Source: UBA11663 sp049616325
Lineage (GTDB): Bacteria > Bacteroidota > Bacteroidia > Flavobacteriales_D > Sanyastnellaceae
DNA: 64,000 nucleotides
Reading direction: 5' to 3'
NCBI GenBank assembly: GCA_049616325.1
Contig: JBMZHG010000005.1
Location: 1 to 64,000, forward strand
A program made the position numbers and the translations under genes. Below are positions 36,899-44,941 of the stretch, one piece after another. The notes beneath the pieces are model-generated. The model saw only the letters and a program-made list of their open reading frames with translations. It did not search any database and was not told the DNA's origin. Position 1 is the first letter of the stretch. Each line of letters starts with the position of its first letter.

Positions 36899-37861
36899 TT
36901 AAAGGAATCGAGGGTTGGCGTACTTGTTTTCAATCGGCGTCGTCACAAACTTGAAGGCGTAGGACAAAAACAGTTCGTGAGAACCGGTGCTGTACGTGCG
37001 CAACTCGCTGGTGGTCGCGTCAAAGGAGTATCCGAGTTTGAAGACTTGAGTGCTGGAAGTGATGCCTTCCTTTTTAGACATGCTGTACTGCACGCCGGCC
37101 ACAGGGGCCACGGCGTCCCCAGGACGCCAAGTCAACCCACCCCACACCAAGTCGTCCCACAAGACGTTGACATTGACATCCACCGCGGTGGCATTCAAGT
37201 CTGTTTTTGCGAGCAAGTTGCTGCGCAACAAAAGCTGGTCTCCACTCAGCGGGTAGTTGTAACCGCCCATGAAATAGTAGTGACGTGTGGGGACAATGTC
37301 GAGGGTGGACATTTGGACTTCCGCGACGTGAGTCAACGAGAGCCCAGCGTAGTATTCATCTCCCTTCCGCATGAAGAAGCCCAAATCAACGTCTGCCGAG
37401 GTTCCTGAACTGCTCGCAGCTGGGATGGCCGGGTCGCTCTGCCAATCGTTCACTGCAATCCAATCGGCGTCAAAGGATTTGCTGAACAAAGAAACGTTCA
37501 GACCAACTCCGATGTGCGCGCCGTTGGACAAGGGGGAGAGGTGGTAGGCGTAGCCTAGCTTAACCATGGTGTTGGATTCCTGACCGATTTCGTCTTGGTA
37601 AAGTTGGAAACCGAGCGCGCCTGGAATGAAGTCCACGTTGGAGTGAACGTTGATCATCGTGGTGACAGGGGCTCCGTTTACGCCCATCCATTGGTTGCGG
37701 TACCAAGCGTTGACGTGCGTCAAGTTGTCTTCTCCAGCAGCCCCGATGTTGAACGCCGCGAGGTCGTTGAACCATTGCGTCATTTGGGGGTCCTGTTGGG
37801 CGGAGGCTTGCCCAAAAGTGAGGCAAACCAAGCCAAGGCCGATTGAGATGTTGCGAATCAT
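36899..37861 (-). CDS. T9SS outer-membrane protein PorP/SprF family
   Basis: The 320-residue product has a signal peptide (LGLVCLTFGQASAQ) and the PorP/SprF start QQDPQMTQWFNDLAAFNIGAAG followed by about 14 barrel strands. PorP/SprF proteins anchor PorE/SprB-like surface adhesins to the T9SS. The gene lies directly upstream of gldK in the same orientation, the usual position. A ribosome-binding-like AAAGGA sits 5 bases before the ATG, and TATATTAG (one mismatch to TAnnTTTG) is about 55 bases upstream at 37917-37924. The long frame upstream is out-of-family and is ignored. Confidence 0.9.
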   Translation of the reverse strand: MIRNISIGLGLVCLTFGQASAQQDPQMTQWFNDLAAFNIGAAGEDNLTHVNAWYRNQWMGVNGAPVTTMINVHSNVDFIPGALGFQLYQDEIGQESNTMVKLGYAYHLSPLSNGAHIGVGLNVSLFSKSFDADWIAVNDWQSDPAIPAASSSGTSADVDLGFFMRKGDEYYAGLSLTHVAEVQMSTLDIVPTRHYYFMGGYNYPLSGDQLLLRSNLLAKTDLNATAVDVNVNVLWDDLVWGGLTWRPGDAVAPVAGVQYSMSKKEGITSSTQVFKLGYSFDATTSELRTYSTGSHELFLSYAFKFVTTPIENKYANPRFL

Positions 37862-37997
37862 CTTATTCCTTTGATTTTCAGCAGGTTGAGCCGCTACGCG
37901 TGAGCGCAGAGGTTGGCTAATATAGGGATTTTCCCAATGCGCAAGCCATTTCCGCGTGCTTCGTGCTGTCGAGCTGTTGCTGAGAGTAGACATGTTG

Positions 37998-39170
37998 TTA
38001 AGCCAGTTTTTGGTACGTGCGCCACCAACGGTCTGGCAGAGTGCCTTCCGTGGCTTCCACGTACTCTTCATACGAACAGGGTACGAGCAAACTGGGCAAA
38101 AGGTTCGTTTTGTCACGGGTCGGCATTGGGACATCCATCCACCAGCGGTCACTTTTGGGGCTCTTGAAGAACGCGATTTCGTGGTTTTCCCCTGGCAAGT
38201 CCACAACGTATTTGAGGTAGTCTTCGGTGCTGCATTTGGGGTGGTCGCCTTTCTGGTTGCAGACGCCGTCCAAAACGTGCCAAATTCCTTGGGCAACCAG
38301 ATGTGCGCCTCGTCCGCGGTCGTCGAGGTCGGGGTTGTGTTCAAAAAAACCAGTGGCCAAAAGGCGGTCACTCATCCCAATGTAGCGAGCAAGCTGGCAG
38401 AGGTGCTCCGCTGTCATGCCGTTGGGGCTCGCATGGGTCGAAGCCGGATGGTCGGATGCGCGAACGGAAGCCATGTCCACCGTGACCAAATCGGCGTTGC
38501 GTACGACGGGTTCGACGTGGCGCATGTTGGCCAGCAATCCACCGAGGCGAATGGCTTCAAACTGCAGGCGCTCGAGAAGCTCCAGCGTGTCCGGGTCAGT
38601 CATGTAGCCCTGGTGTCCAACGTTGGCGTAGTCAAACAGGAAGTTGGGTTCGTGCATCACCACACTGTTCATGTGGTTTCGAGAGCTGACGAGGCTGGGG
38701 TCTCCGCCAAAATCGAGCCGCGGGTCAACCGTCACGAGGTTCATGGGACGCCCTACCGATTCCAGCGCACGGTACATCGGAATGGTCAAGTCGTGGCCGC
38801 CTCCGATCACAATCGGAATGATGCCCATCTGAACAAGTTCGGCCACCACCGATTGCACCGCCGCGTAGGTGTCGTCTTCCGTGGCGCCGGCGCGAATGTC
38901 ACCGAGATCCACAGTGGGTTGCCAGGGGTGAGGAGGAACCAGTTGGTACAGCCAATGTCGGATGGCATCCGGAGCGCCGGCACACCCTTCGTTGTCCCCC
39001 GATCTCCTGCCGTCGTTGACGCCAAACAACGCCACGCGCGCACCCTCGAGCATGGGGCGAGCGTCGAAGCGATGAGCTTCAATGCGGTCCGCGATCCGCG
39101 CCACCCCTTCCGCGTTGGAGAAGTCGGGGGCGTTGACCGGTTCGAACAAGTCGAGGAATCCGTCGAGCAT
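37998..39170 (-). CDS. Arginase/agmatinase-fold protein with incomplete metal site
   Basis: The 390-residue product has the ureohydrolase fold: GVNDGRR, GGGHD (H126), a DPRLD pentad where arginases have DAHxD (the ligand His is replaced by R151), and DMASVRASDHP where arginases have DxDxxDP (second Asp replaced by A234). The later FFEHNPDLDDRGRGAHLVA still resembles the family. With two of six manganese ligands changed, hydrolase activity is doubtful. It lies between topA and porP/gldK on one strand. I recall similar arginase-like genes, often named formimidoylglutamase, beside T9SS genes in other Bacteroidota. Start at ATG 39170; an in-frame TTG at 39191 is an alternative. Confidence 0.8.
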   Translation of the reverse strand: MLDGFLDLFEPVNAPDFSNAEGVARIADRIEAHRFDARPMLEGARVALFGVNDGRRSGDNEGCAGAPDAIRHWLYQLVPPHPWQPTVDLGDIRAGATEDDTYAAVQSVVAELVQMGIIPIVIGGGHDLTIPMYRALESVGRPMNLVTVDPRLDFGGDPSLVSSRNHMNSVVMHEPNFLFDYANVGHQGYMTDPDTLELLERLQFEAIRLGGLLANMRHVEPVVRNADLVTVDMASVRASDHPASTHASPNGMTAEHLCQLARYIGMSDRLLATGFFEHNPDLDDRGRGAHLVAQGIWHVLDGVCNQKGDHPKCSTEDYLKYVVDLPGENHEIAFFKSPKSDRWWMDVPMPTRDKTNLLPSLLVPCSYEEYVEATEGTLPDRWWRTYQKLA

Positions 39171-39255
39171 GAACCAGAGTTTTGGGGCCAAAGTGGCACT
39201 TGGACCGCAAGGTCGAAGGAGCGACGCCCACTTAAAACGTCGCAGTTCATCAACG

Positions 39256-39275
39256 ATTCACAACAGAATGTGAAT
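39256..39275. repeat. 7-bp inverted repeat between topA and the arginase-like gene
   Basis: ATTCACA and TGTGAAT around a 6-base ACAGAA centre. It may be a weak hairpin after topA or a binding site; no T-run follows, so it is not a clear terminator. Confidence 0.5.
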
Positions 39276-39306
39276 GCCGCAAGAAAGAGTTCTGAGCTTC
39301 AGGGGT

Positions 39307-41625
39307 TTAGGACTTCTTTCGGCGGCCGCGCTTGGGCCGATTTTTGGCCTCTTCAATCAATTCTTGCGCGCGCTCCCACGTCACATCTTCCGGTTTTTCG
39401 TCCTTTGGAATGGTGGCGTTTACTCGGCCGGCTTTGATGTACGGCCCATATCGGCCGTTCAAGACACGCACCGTTTCGTCCTCGGCGAAGACCTTAATGA
39501 GGGCCTTGGCGTCCGCCGCAATCTTGGCTTGAATCAGCTCTACGGCGCGCTCCAAGGTTACCGTGTAGGGGTCGTCTCCTTCGTCGGCCTTGAGGGACAC
39601 GAATTTTCCGTCGTACCGAACGTAGGGCCCAAACCGACCAATCGCTGCCGTGACCTTTTTTCCGTCGTGTTCCCCGAGCGAGCGAGGCAACTTGAACAGG
39701 TCGAGGGCCTCTTCGAGGGTTAAGGTTTCGATGGACTGGCCAGGCAGGAGAGAAGCGAATTGTTTTTCCTCGTCGTCTGGGCCACCGATTTGAGCCATGG
39801 GTCCGTACCGTCCGATGCGGCACAGGATTTGGGCGCCGGAGTCAGGGTGAACTCCCAAAATGCGTTCGCCCGAGGCGCGCTCCGCGTTTTCCAAGGTGGT
39901 GTCCACAGTTTCTTTGAACGGAGCGTAGAACCGTTTGAGCATGGCGCGCCAATCGAGCTGACCGCGTGCGATGACGTCAAATTCTTCCTCGACGTCGGCG
40001 GTGAAGTTGTAATCGAGGATGTTGGGGAAGTGCTCGAGCAAAAAGTCGTTCACGACCAATCCGATGTCGGTTGGGAAGAGTTTGCCGCGCTCTTGCCCGG
40101 CGTTTTCGGTTTCCGTGACGGAAGAGACCTGGTTCGCCGTCAAAGTAAGCACGCGGTACTCGCGCGGGGTGCCGTCCCGATCTTCCTTCACCACGTAGCC
40201 GCGCTTTTGCATGACGTCGATGGTGGAAGCGTAGGTGGAAGGTCGGCCAATGCCAAGTTCTTCGAGGCGCTTGACCAAGCTCGCTTCCGTGTAGCGCGGC
40301 GGATGTTTGCTGAACCGCTCCGTGGCTACAATGGCATCGCGTCTCACCGCCTGGCCTTCGGTCATGACGGGAAGCATGTCCTTGGTGGTTTCGTCTGTGC
40401 CGTCTTCGTCGTCCGTGCCCTCGAGGTACAGTTTCAAAAACCCTTCGAACGTGATGACTTCGCCGCGCGCAACGAATTCTTCGTCGCGTCCTGAAATGGA
40501 AATCTTCGCAACCGTCTTGTCAAGTTTGGCGTCCGCCATCTGCGAGGCGAGGGTGCGCTTGTAAATCAAGTCGTACAGGCGCTGTTCTTCGCGAGAGGCG
40601 TCGACGGAGGAAGCCGACATGTCGGTGGGGCGAATGGCTTCGTGCGCCTCTTGCGCTCCCTTGGATTTGGAAGCGTAGGTCCGCTTGTGGGCATACTCCG
40701 ACCCAAACGTTCGGGCGATTTCTTTCTCGGCCGCCTCGAGGGCAACGTCGCTGAGGTTGGTTGAATCGGTTCGCATGTACGTGATGCGTCCCGCCTCGTA
40801 GAGTCGCTGGGCCACTCCCATCGTTCGGGACACACTGAAGCTCAGCTTTCGGGAAGCTTCTTGCTGCAGGGTGGACGTGGTGAACGGGGCGGCAGGTTTC
40901 TTGGTGGACGGCTTGGTCTCAATGGAGGACACAGCGTGCGTGGTGGAGGTGCATGCGTCGAGGAAAGACTGCGCTTCTGCTTCCGTGGAGAACGACTCGC
41001 TGCACGTGGCTTTCACCACGGCCTTTCCAGTGTCGAAGTGCCCCACAACACGGAACGAGGACTTGGCCGTGTGGGCGTCGATTTCTCGTTCCCGATCCAC
41101 AACAATGCGAACGCCCACGCTCTGCACGCGTCCGGCGCTGAGCGAAGGACGGATCTTGCGCCACAAGACCGGGCTGAGTTCGAAGCCCACGAGCCGGTCC
41201 AGAATGCGCCGAGCTTGTTGGGCATTCACCAAGTCGGCGTCGACCGTTCGGGGCGCTTCGATTGCTTTGAGGATTGCCGGTTTGGTGATCTCCGAAAAGA
41301 CGATTCGCTTTGTTTGTTCTGGCTTGAGGCCGAGAGCTTCCACCAAGTGCCAGCTGATGGCTTCTCCTTCGCGGTCCTCATCCGTCGCGAGCCAAACGAT
41401 TTCGGCTTTTTTCGCCAAGGATTTGAGCTCGGACACCACTTTCTTGGAGGACGGGCTGACTTCGTATTTGGGGGCGAAATCGTTCTCAATGTCCACGCTG
41501 TCGTTGCCTTTGGCGAGGTCGCGAATGTGACCCATGGAAGACTTGACAGTGAAGTCTTTGCCGAGGTAGCCTTCAATGGTCTTGGCCTTGGCAGGCGACT
41601 CTACGATGACGAGATTTTTGGCCAT
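39307..41625 (-). CDS. topA: DNA topoisomerase I TopA
   Basis: Type IA topoisomerase that relaxes negative supercoils. The 772-residue product has the Toprim domain (KNLVIVESPAKAKTIEGYL to WLATDEDREGEAISWH) and the active-site tyrosine motif ITYMRTDSTNLSD. Three C-terminal repeats follow (GRYGPMAQIGG, GRFGPYVRYDG, GRYGPYIKAG) and a basic tail ending GRRKKS. There are no cysteine zinc-finger repeats like those of E. coli TopA. The ATG at 41625 gives the canonical N-terminus; a longer frame upstream is ignored. Confidence 0.97.
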   Translation of the reverse strand: MAKNLVIVESPAKAKTIEGYLGKDFTVKSSMGHIRDLAKGNDSVDIENDFAPKYEVSPSSKKVVSELKSLAKKAEIVWLATDEDREGEAISWHLVEALGLKPEQTKRIVFSEITKPAILKAIEAPRTVDADLVNAQQARRILDRLVGFELSPVLWRKIRPSLSAGRVQSVGVRIVVDREREIDAHTAKSSFRVVGHFDTGKAVVKATCSESFSTEAEAQSFLDACTSTTHAVSSIETKPSTKKPAAPFTTSTLQQEASRKLSFSVSRTMGVAQRLYEAGRITYMRTDSTNLSDVALEAAEKEIARTFGSEYAHKRTYASKSKGAQEAHEAIRPTDMSASSVDASREEQRLYDLIYKRTLASQMADAKLDKTVAKISISGRDEEFVARGEVITFEGFLKLYLEGTDDEDGTDETTKDMLPVMTEGQAVRRDAIVATERFSKHPPRYTEASLVKRLEELGIGRPSTYASTIDVMQKRGYVVKEDRDGTPREYRVLTLTANQVSSVTETENAGQERGKLFPTDIGLVVNDFLLEHFPNILDYNFTADVEEEFDVIARGQLDWRAMLKRFYAPFKETVDTTLENAERASGERILGVHPDSGAQILCRIGRYGPMAQIGGPDDEEKQFASLLPGQSIETLTLEEALDLFKLPRSLGEHDGKKVTAAIGRFGPYVRYDGKFVSLKADEGDDPYTVTLERAVELIQAKIAADAKALIKVFAEDETVRVLNGRYGPYIKAGRVNATIPKDEKPEDVTWERAQELIEEAKNRPKRGRRKKS

Positions 41626-41706
41626 AAGAACAGGTTTGGGCGGGCAAAATAAAGACAACTTGCGCAGACTTTGGTTCGGTGTTGTTGCAGAAAAAGCTCT
41701 TGAATT

Positions 41707-41725
41707 GGGGTACCCCTAAAGGGGT
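41707..41725. repeat. GC-rich palindromes between topA and miaB promoters
   Basis: The perfect palindrome GGGGTACCCC is followed by TAAAGGGGT, so ACCCC can alternatively pair with GGGGT over a TAAA loop. It lies in the 130-base divergent gap, about 20 bases upstream of the miaB -7 element. Possible operator; no known match. Confidence 0.5.
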
Positions 41726-41743
41726 GACAATTTGTCAGTAGCG

Positions 41744-41751
41744 TACATTTG
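41744..41751 (+). promoter_or_regulatory. -7 promoter element 4 nt before miaB
   Basis: TACATTTG, a perfect TAnnTTTG, separated from the miaB ATG by exactly 4 bases (CATC). The transcript would start at or next to the ATG. Confidence 0.65.
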
Positions 41752-41755
41752 CATC

Positions 41756-43195
41756 ATGCGAGAAGAAGAACACGTCTTGGACGAAGGGCGGCAAGGGGAG
41801 GCCACCGTAGTGGCTGGGCCCGGTGCCGGTGCACGCAAGTTGTACTTGGAGAGCTACGGGTGCCAGATGAATTTCAGCGACAGCGAAATCGTGGCGAGCA
41901 TCCTGTCGGATGCGGGGTACCAAACCACCCGCGACGAGGACGAGGCGGATCTGGTGCTGCTCAATACCTGCGCCATTCGGGACAACGCGGAACAACGCGT
42001 GCGCAACCGGTTGGTGCACTTCAAAGGCAACAAGGCGAAAAACCCAAGCCTCGTGGTCGGCGTGCTTGGCTGCATGGCGGAACGTCTGCGTGAAAAGCTG
42101 CTCGAAGAGGAGAAATTGGTGGATTTGGTGGTGGGGCCGGACGCCTACCGCGATTTGCCCAACCTCGTGGACCAGGTCGAAGGAGGCCAAAAAGCGGTTA
42201 ACGTGCTGCTCTCGCGCGAAGAGACTTACGCTGAAATCAGCCCTGTGCGACTTGACAGCAGTGGCGTAACAGCGTTCATCAGCATCATGCGGGGTTGCGA
42301 CAACATGTGTTCGTTCTGCGTGGTGCCGTTCACCCGTGGCCGCGAACGAAGCCGGGATCCGCAGAGCATTGTCCGTGAGGCGCAAGAGCTTTTTGACGCG
42401 GGGTATCGGGAGGTCACGCTTTTGGGCCAAAACGTCGATTCCTACAAATGGAACATCGACAACAAAGGCGTCATCAAAGACGAGACGCAGCCCGTGGTGC
42501 GGTTCGCGGAGCTTCTGGAGATGGTCGCAGCCGTGAATCCGGAGCTGCGCGTGCGGTTCAGCACGTCGCACCCCAAGGACATGACCGACGACGTGCTGCA
42601 CGCCATGTCGCGTCACGAGAACATTTGCAAGTACATCCACCTGCCGGTGCAGAGCGGGCACAGCGACGTGCTCAAGCGCATGAACCGGGGTTACACCCGC
42701 GAATGGTACCTCGACCGCATTGCGGCCATCCGCCGCATCATGCCGGACTGCGCCATTAGCACGGACGTCATCACCGGGTTCTGCGGAGAAACGGAAGAGG
42801 AGCACCAAGCGACGTTGAGCCTCATGGACGAGGTCAAGTACGAGATGGCCTTCATGTTCAAGTACAGCGAGCGGCCTAAAACCTTGGCCGAGCGGAAATT
42901 TGAGGACGACGTCCCGGAGGAAGTCAAAGGCGCGCGGTTGCAGGAAGTCATTGCCCGCCAAATGATTCACGGCAAGGAGCGCACCCAGGCCCTTGTGGGC
43001 AAGGTGCACCGCGTGTTGATTGAAGGAACGAGCAAGAAGCGGGACGACCAGTTTTTTGGGCGGACCACCCACAACACTGTGGTGGTCTTTCCGAAGGGCG
43101 ATTTGAAGCCCGGTCAATACGTCAACGTCAAAACGTTTGACTGCACCCCAGTGACCTTGATGGGGGAGGTGACCGACGAACCCTCAGACAATTAA
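41756..43195 (+). CDS. miaB: tRNA-2-methylthio-N6-dimethylallyladenosine synthase MiaB
   Basis: Radical-SAM methylthiotransferase acting on i6A37 in tRNA. The 479-residue product has the N-terminal MTTase domain (LESYGCQMNFSDSEIV with Cys ligands and LLNTCAIRDNAEQR), the radical-SAM CxxxCxxC motif in MRGCDNMCSFCVVPFTRG, HLPVQSGHSDVLKRMNRGYT, and a C-terminal TRAM-like domain. The promoter places the start at ATG 41756; a few extra codons upstream (TTG at 41732) are out. It heads the miaB-EBP-lptE-unknown-secG run. Confidence 0.96.
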   Translation: MREEEHVLDEGRQGEATVVAGPGAGARKLYLESYGCQMNFSDSEIVASILSDAGYQTTRDEDEADLVLLNTCAIRDNAEQRVRNRLVHFKGNKAKNPSLVVGVLGCMAERLREKLLEEEKLVDLVVGPDAYRDLPNLVDQVEGGQKAVNVLLSREETYAEISPVRLDSSGVTAFISIMRGCDNMCSFCVVPFTRGRERSRDPQSIVREAQELFDAGYREVTLLGQNVDSYKWNIDNKGVIKDETQPVVRFAELLEMVAAVNPELRVRFSTSHPKDMTDDVLHAMSRHENICKYIHLPVQSGHSDVLKRMNRGYTREWYLDRIAAIRRIMPDCAISTDVITGFCGETEEEHQATLSLMDEVKYEMAFMFKYSERPKTLAERKFEDDVPEEVKGARLQEVIARQMIHGKERTQALVGKVHRVLIEGTSKKRDDQFFGRTTHNTVVVFPKGDLKPGQYVNVKTFDCTPVTLMGEVTDEPSDN

Positions 43196-43198
43196 GGC

Positions 43199-44440
43199 AT
43201 GGACGTAGGGGCGTTGAAACGAAGGTTTGGTGTTGTGGGCAATTCGCCTGCGCTGGAGCGCGCGCTGAGCGTTGCGGCCCAGGTGGCCACGACGGACATC
43301 AGTGTGCTTGTGCTCGGTGAAAGTGGCACGGGGAAGGAGATTATGCCGCGCATCGTTCATCAATTCAGCTCCCGAAAGCACGGTCCGTACGTCGCCGTGA
43401 ACTGCGGTGCCATCCCGGAAGGCACCATCGATTCCGAGTTGTTCGGCCACGAGAAGGGCGCCTTCACGGGGGCCACCGAAACGCGCAAAGGGTATTTCGA
43501 GGAGGCCAACGGCGGCACGATTTTCCTAGACGAGGTGGCGGAATTGCCCTTGACGACGCAGGTTCGCTTGTTGCGTGTCCTGGAGACGGGCGAATTCATG
43601 AAGGTGGGGTCGTCCAAAGTCCAAAAAACCGACGTCCGCGTCGTCGCCGCGACCAACGTTGATTTCGACGACGCGATTTCCCGGGGACGCTTCCGGGAAG
43701 ACCTGTACTACCGTCTCAGTCAGGTGCCCATTCAACTCCCGCCCCTGCGACAGCGCACAGGCGACGTGCATTTGCTGTTTCGGAAGTTCACCACGGACTT
43801 CAGCGAGCAGTACCGGATGCCGCCACTGAGTTTGGACGACGAAGCGATCGAAATCCTCGAGCACTATCCCTGGCCGGGAAACATCCGTCAATTGAAAAAC
43901 GTGACGGAGCAAATGAGCATCCTGGAAACCGACCGGCGCATCGACGCCGACACGCTTCTGGGTTACCTGCCTGAGACGCATCGCAGCCGCTTGCCAAGCG
44001 CCACCGCCTCCAATCCCTCCGAAGGCATGGACGAACGGGAAATCCTGTACAAGGTGCTGTTCGACATGAAGGGAGATTTGAACGACCTCAAGCAACTTGT
44101 GATGTCGCTCATGAAGCACGGCGGATTGCAAGGCAGCGACGAGGAGGCGGAGCTGGTGCAACGTGTTTTCAAGGAGGACATGACGCCCGCAGAGGCGCAG
44201 CGCGCTTTGGCGGCGCTGCCGCAATTTGCAGGTCAGGGCGCCCCTTCCGGCGACGACGACACCCAGGACGTCGACCACCAGCCCGCCGACGAAGTGGTGC
44301 TGTCCTTGCAGGATTCGGAAAAGGAGCTCATCCGTCGTGCCCTCGAGAAGCACCGAAACAAGCGGAAATACGCGGCGGAGGAACTCGGGATCTCCGAGCG
44401 CACCTTGTACCGGAAAATCAAAGAATACGACCTCAAATGA
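43199..44440 (+). CDS. Sigma-54-dependent enhancer-binding protein without receiver domain
   Basis: The 413-residue product begins directly with the AAA+ central domain: Walker A GESGTGKE (residues 40-47), the sigma-54 contact loop GAFTGA (87-92), Walker B GGTIFLDEV, and the sensor/arginine region near EDLYYRLSQVPIQLPPLR. An acidic linker of about 100 residues then leads to a C-terminal Fis-type helix-turn-helix (KYAAEELGISERTLYRKI). No receiver, GAF or PAS domain is present at the N-terminus, so how it is controlled is unknown. An intact GAFTGA means it should activate sigma-54 RNA polymerase. It lies 3 bases after miaB and overlaps lptE by 4. Confidence 0.93.
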   Translation: MDVGALKRRFGVVGNSPALERALSVAAQVATTDISVLVLGESGTGKEIMPRIVHQFSSRKHGPYVAVNCGAIPEGTIDSELFGHEKGAFTGATETRKGYFEEANGGTIFLDEVAELPLTTQVRLLRVLETGEFMKVGSSKVQKTDVRVVAATNVDFDDAISRGRFREDLYYRLSQVPIQLPPLRQRTGDVHLLFRKFTTDFSEQYRMPPLSLDDEAIEILEHYPWPGNIRQLKNVTEQMSILETDRRIDADTLLGYLPETHRSRLPSATASNPSEGMDEREILYKVLFDMKGDLNDLKQLVMSLMKHGGLQGSDEEAELVQRVFKEDMTPAEAQRALAALPQFAGQGAPSGDDDTQDVDHQPADEVVLSLQDSEKELIRRALEKHRNKRKYAAEELGISERTLYRKIKEYDLK

Positions 44441-44940
44441 CGGGGCAGATTCGACGTGTTTGGGGAGCTTGGTTGGCCGCAGCCGTCCTCCACTCCTGCG
44501 GGGTGTATTCCCCCTACGGAGCCCAAACCTCCGGAGCCTCCACGTTCAGCGTGCAAGATTTTGAACCGGCCCACCCGCTCGTTTCGGCCACCGCAGCCCA
44601 GTCCTTGTCCGAGGCGTTGCGAGACCGAGTCCAGCGCCAGAGCACCCTCCGTCTCGTCGAGGACGGGGAGCTCGAATTCAGCGCGCGCGTTGTGGGGTGG
44701 GAAGTTCGGCCGATCAACGTTCAGGGCGACGAGACGGCGGGGGCCAACCGCGTGACCGTGAGTTTGATCTTGACCTACGTGAACGAACTCGATCCGGAAT
44801 TGAGTACGGAGCGAACCTTCAGCCGCTACGTGGATTTGCCGAGCGACCAAGACGTCTTTTCGCAAGAAGAAGCCTTGGTCGAAGAGCTTGGAGAGCTGCT
44901 CTCCCAAGACATGTTCAACGCCACTTTGGGAAATTGGTGA
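44437..44940 (+). CDS. lptE: LPS-assembly lipoprotein LptE
   Basis: Outer-membrane lipoprotein that forms the plug of the LptDE translocon inserting LPS into the outer membrane. The 167-residue product has a lipoprotein signal (lipobox LHSC, mature start CGVYS) and the GVYSPYG...SFSV-like beginning of LptE, followed by a mixed alpha/beta body (SLSEALRDRVQRQSTLRLV). Sequence conservation is low; size, lipobox and the conserved place between the sigma-54 regulator and secG support the call. ATGA overlap with the upstream gene. Confidence 0.82.
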   Translation: MTGQIRRVWGAWLAAAVLHSCGVYSPYGAQTSGASTFSVQDFEPAHPLVSATAAQSLSEALRDRVQRQSTLRLVEDGELEFSARVVGWEVRPINVQGDETAGANRVTVSLILTYVNELDPELSTERTFSRYVDLPSDQDVFSQEEALVEELGELLSQDMFNATLGNW

Positions 44941-44941
44941 C

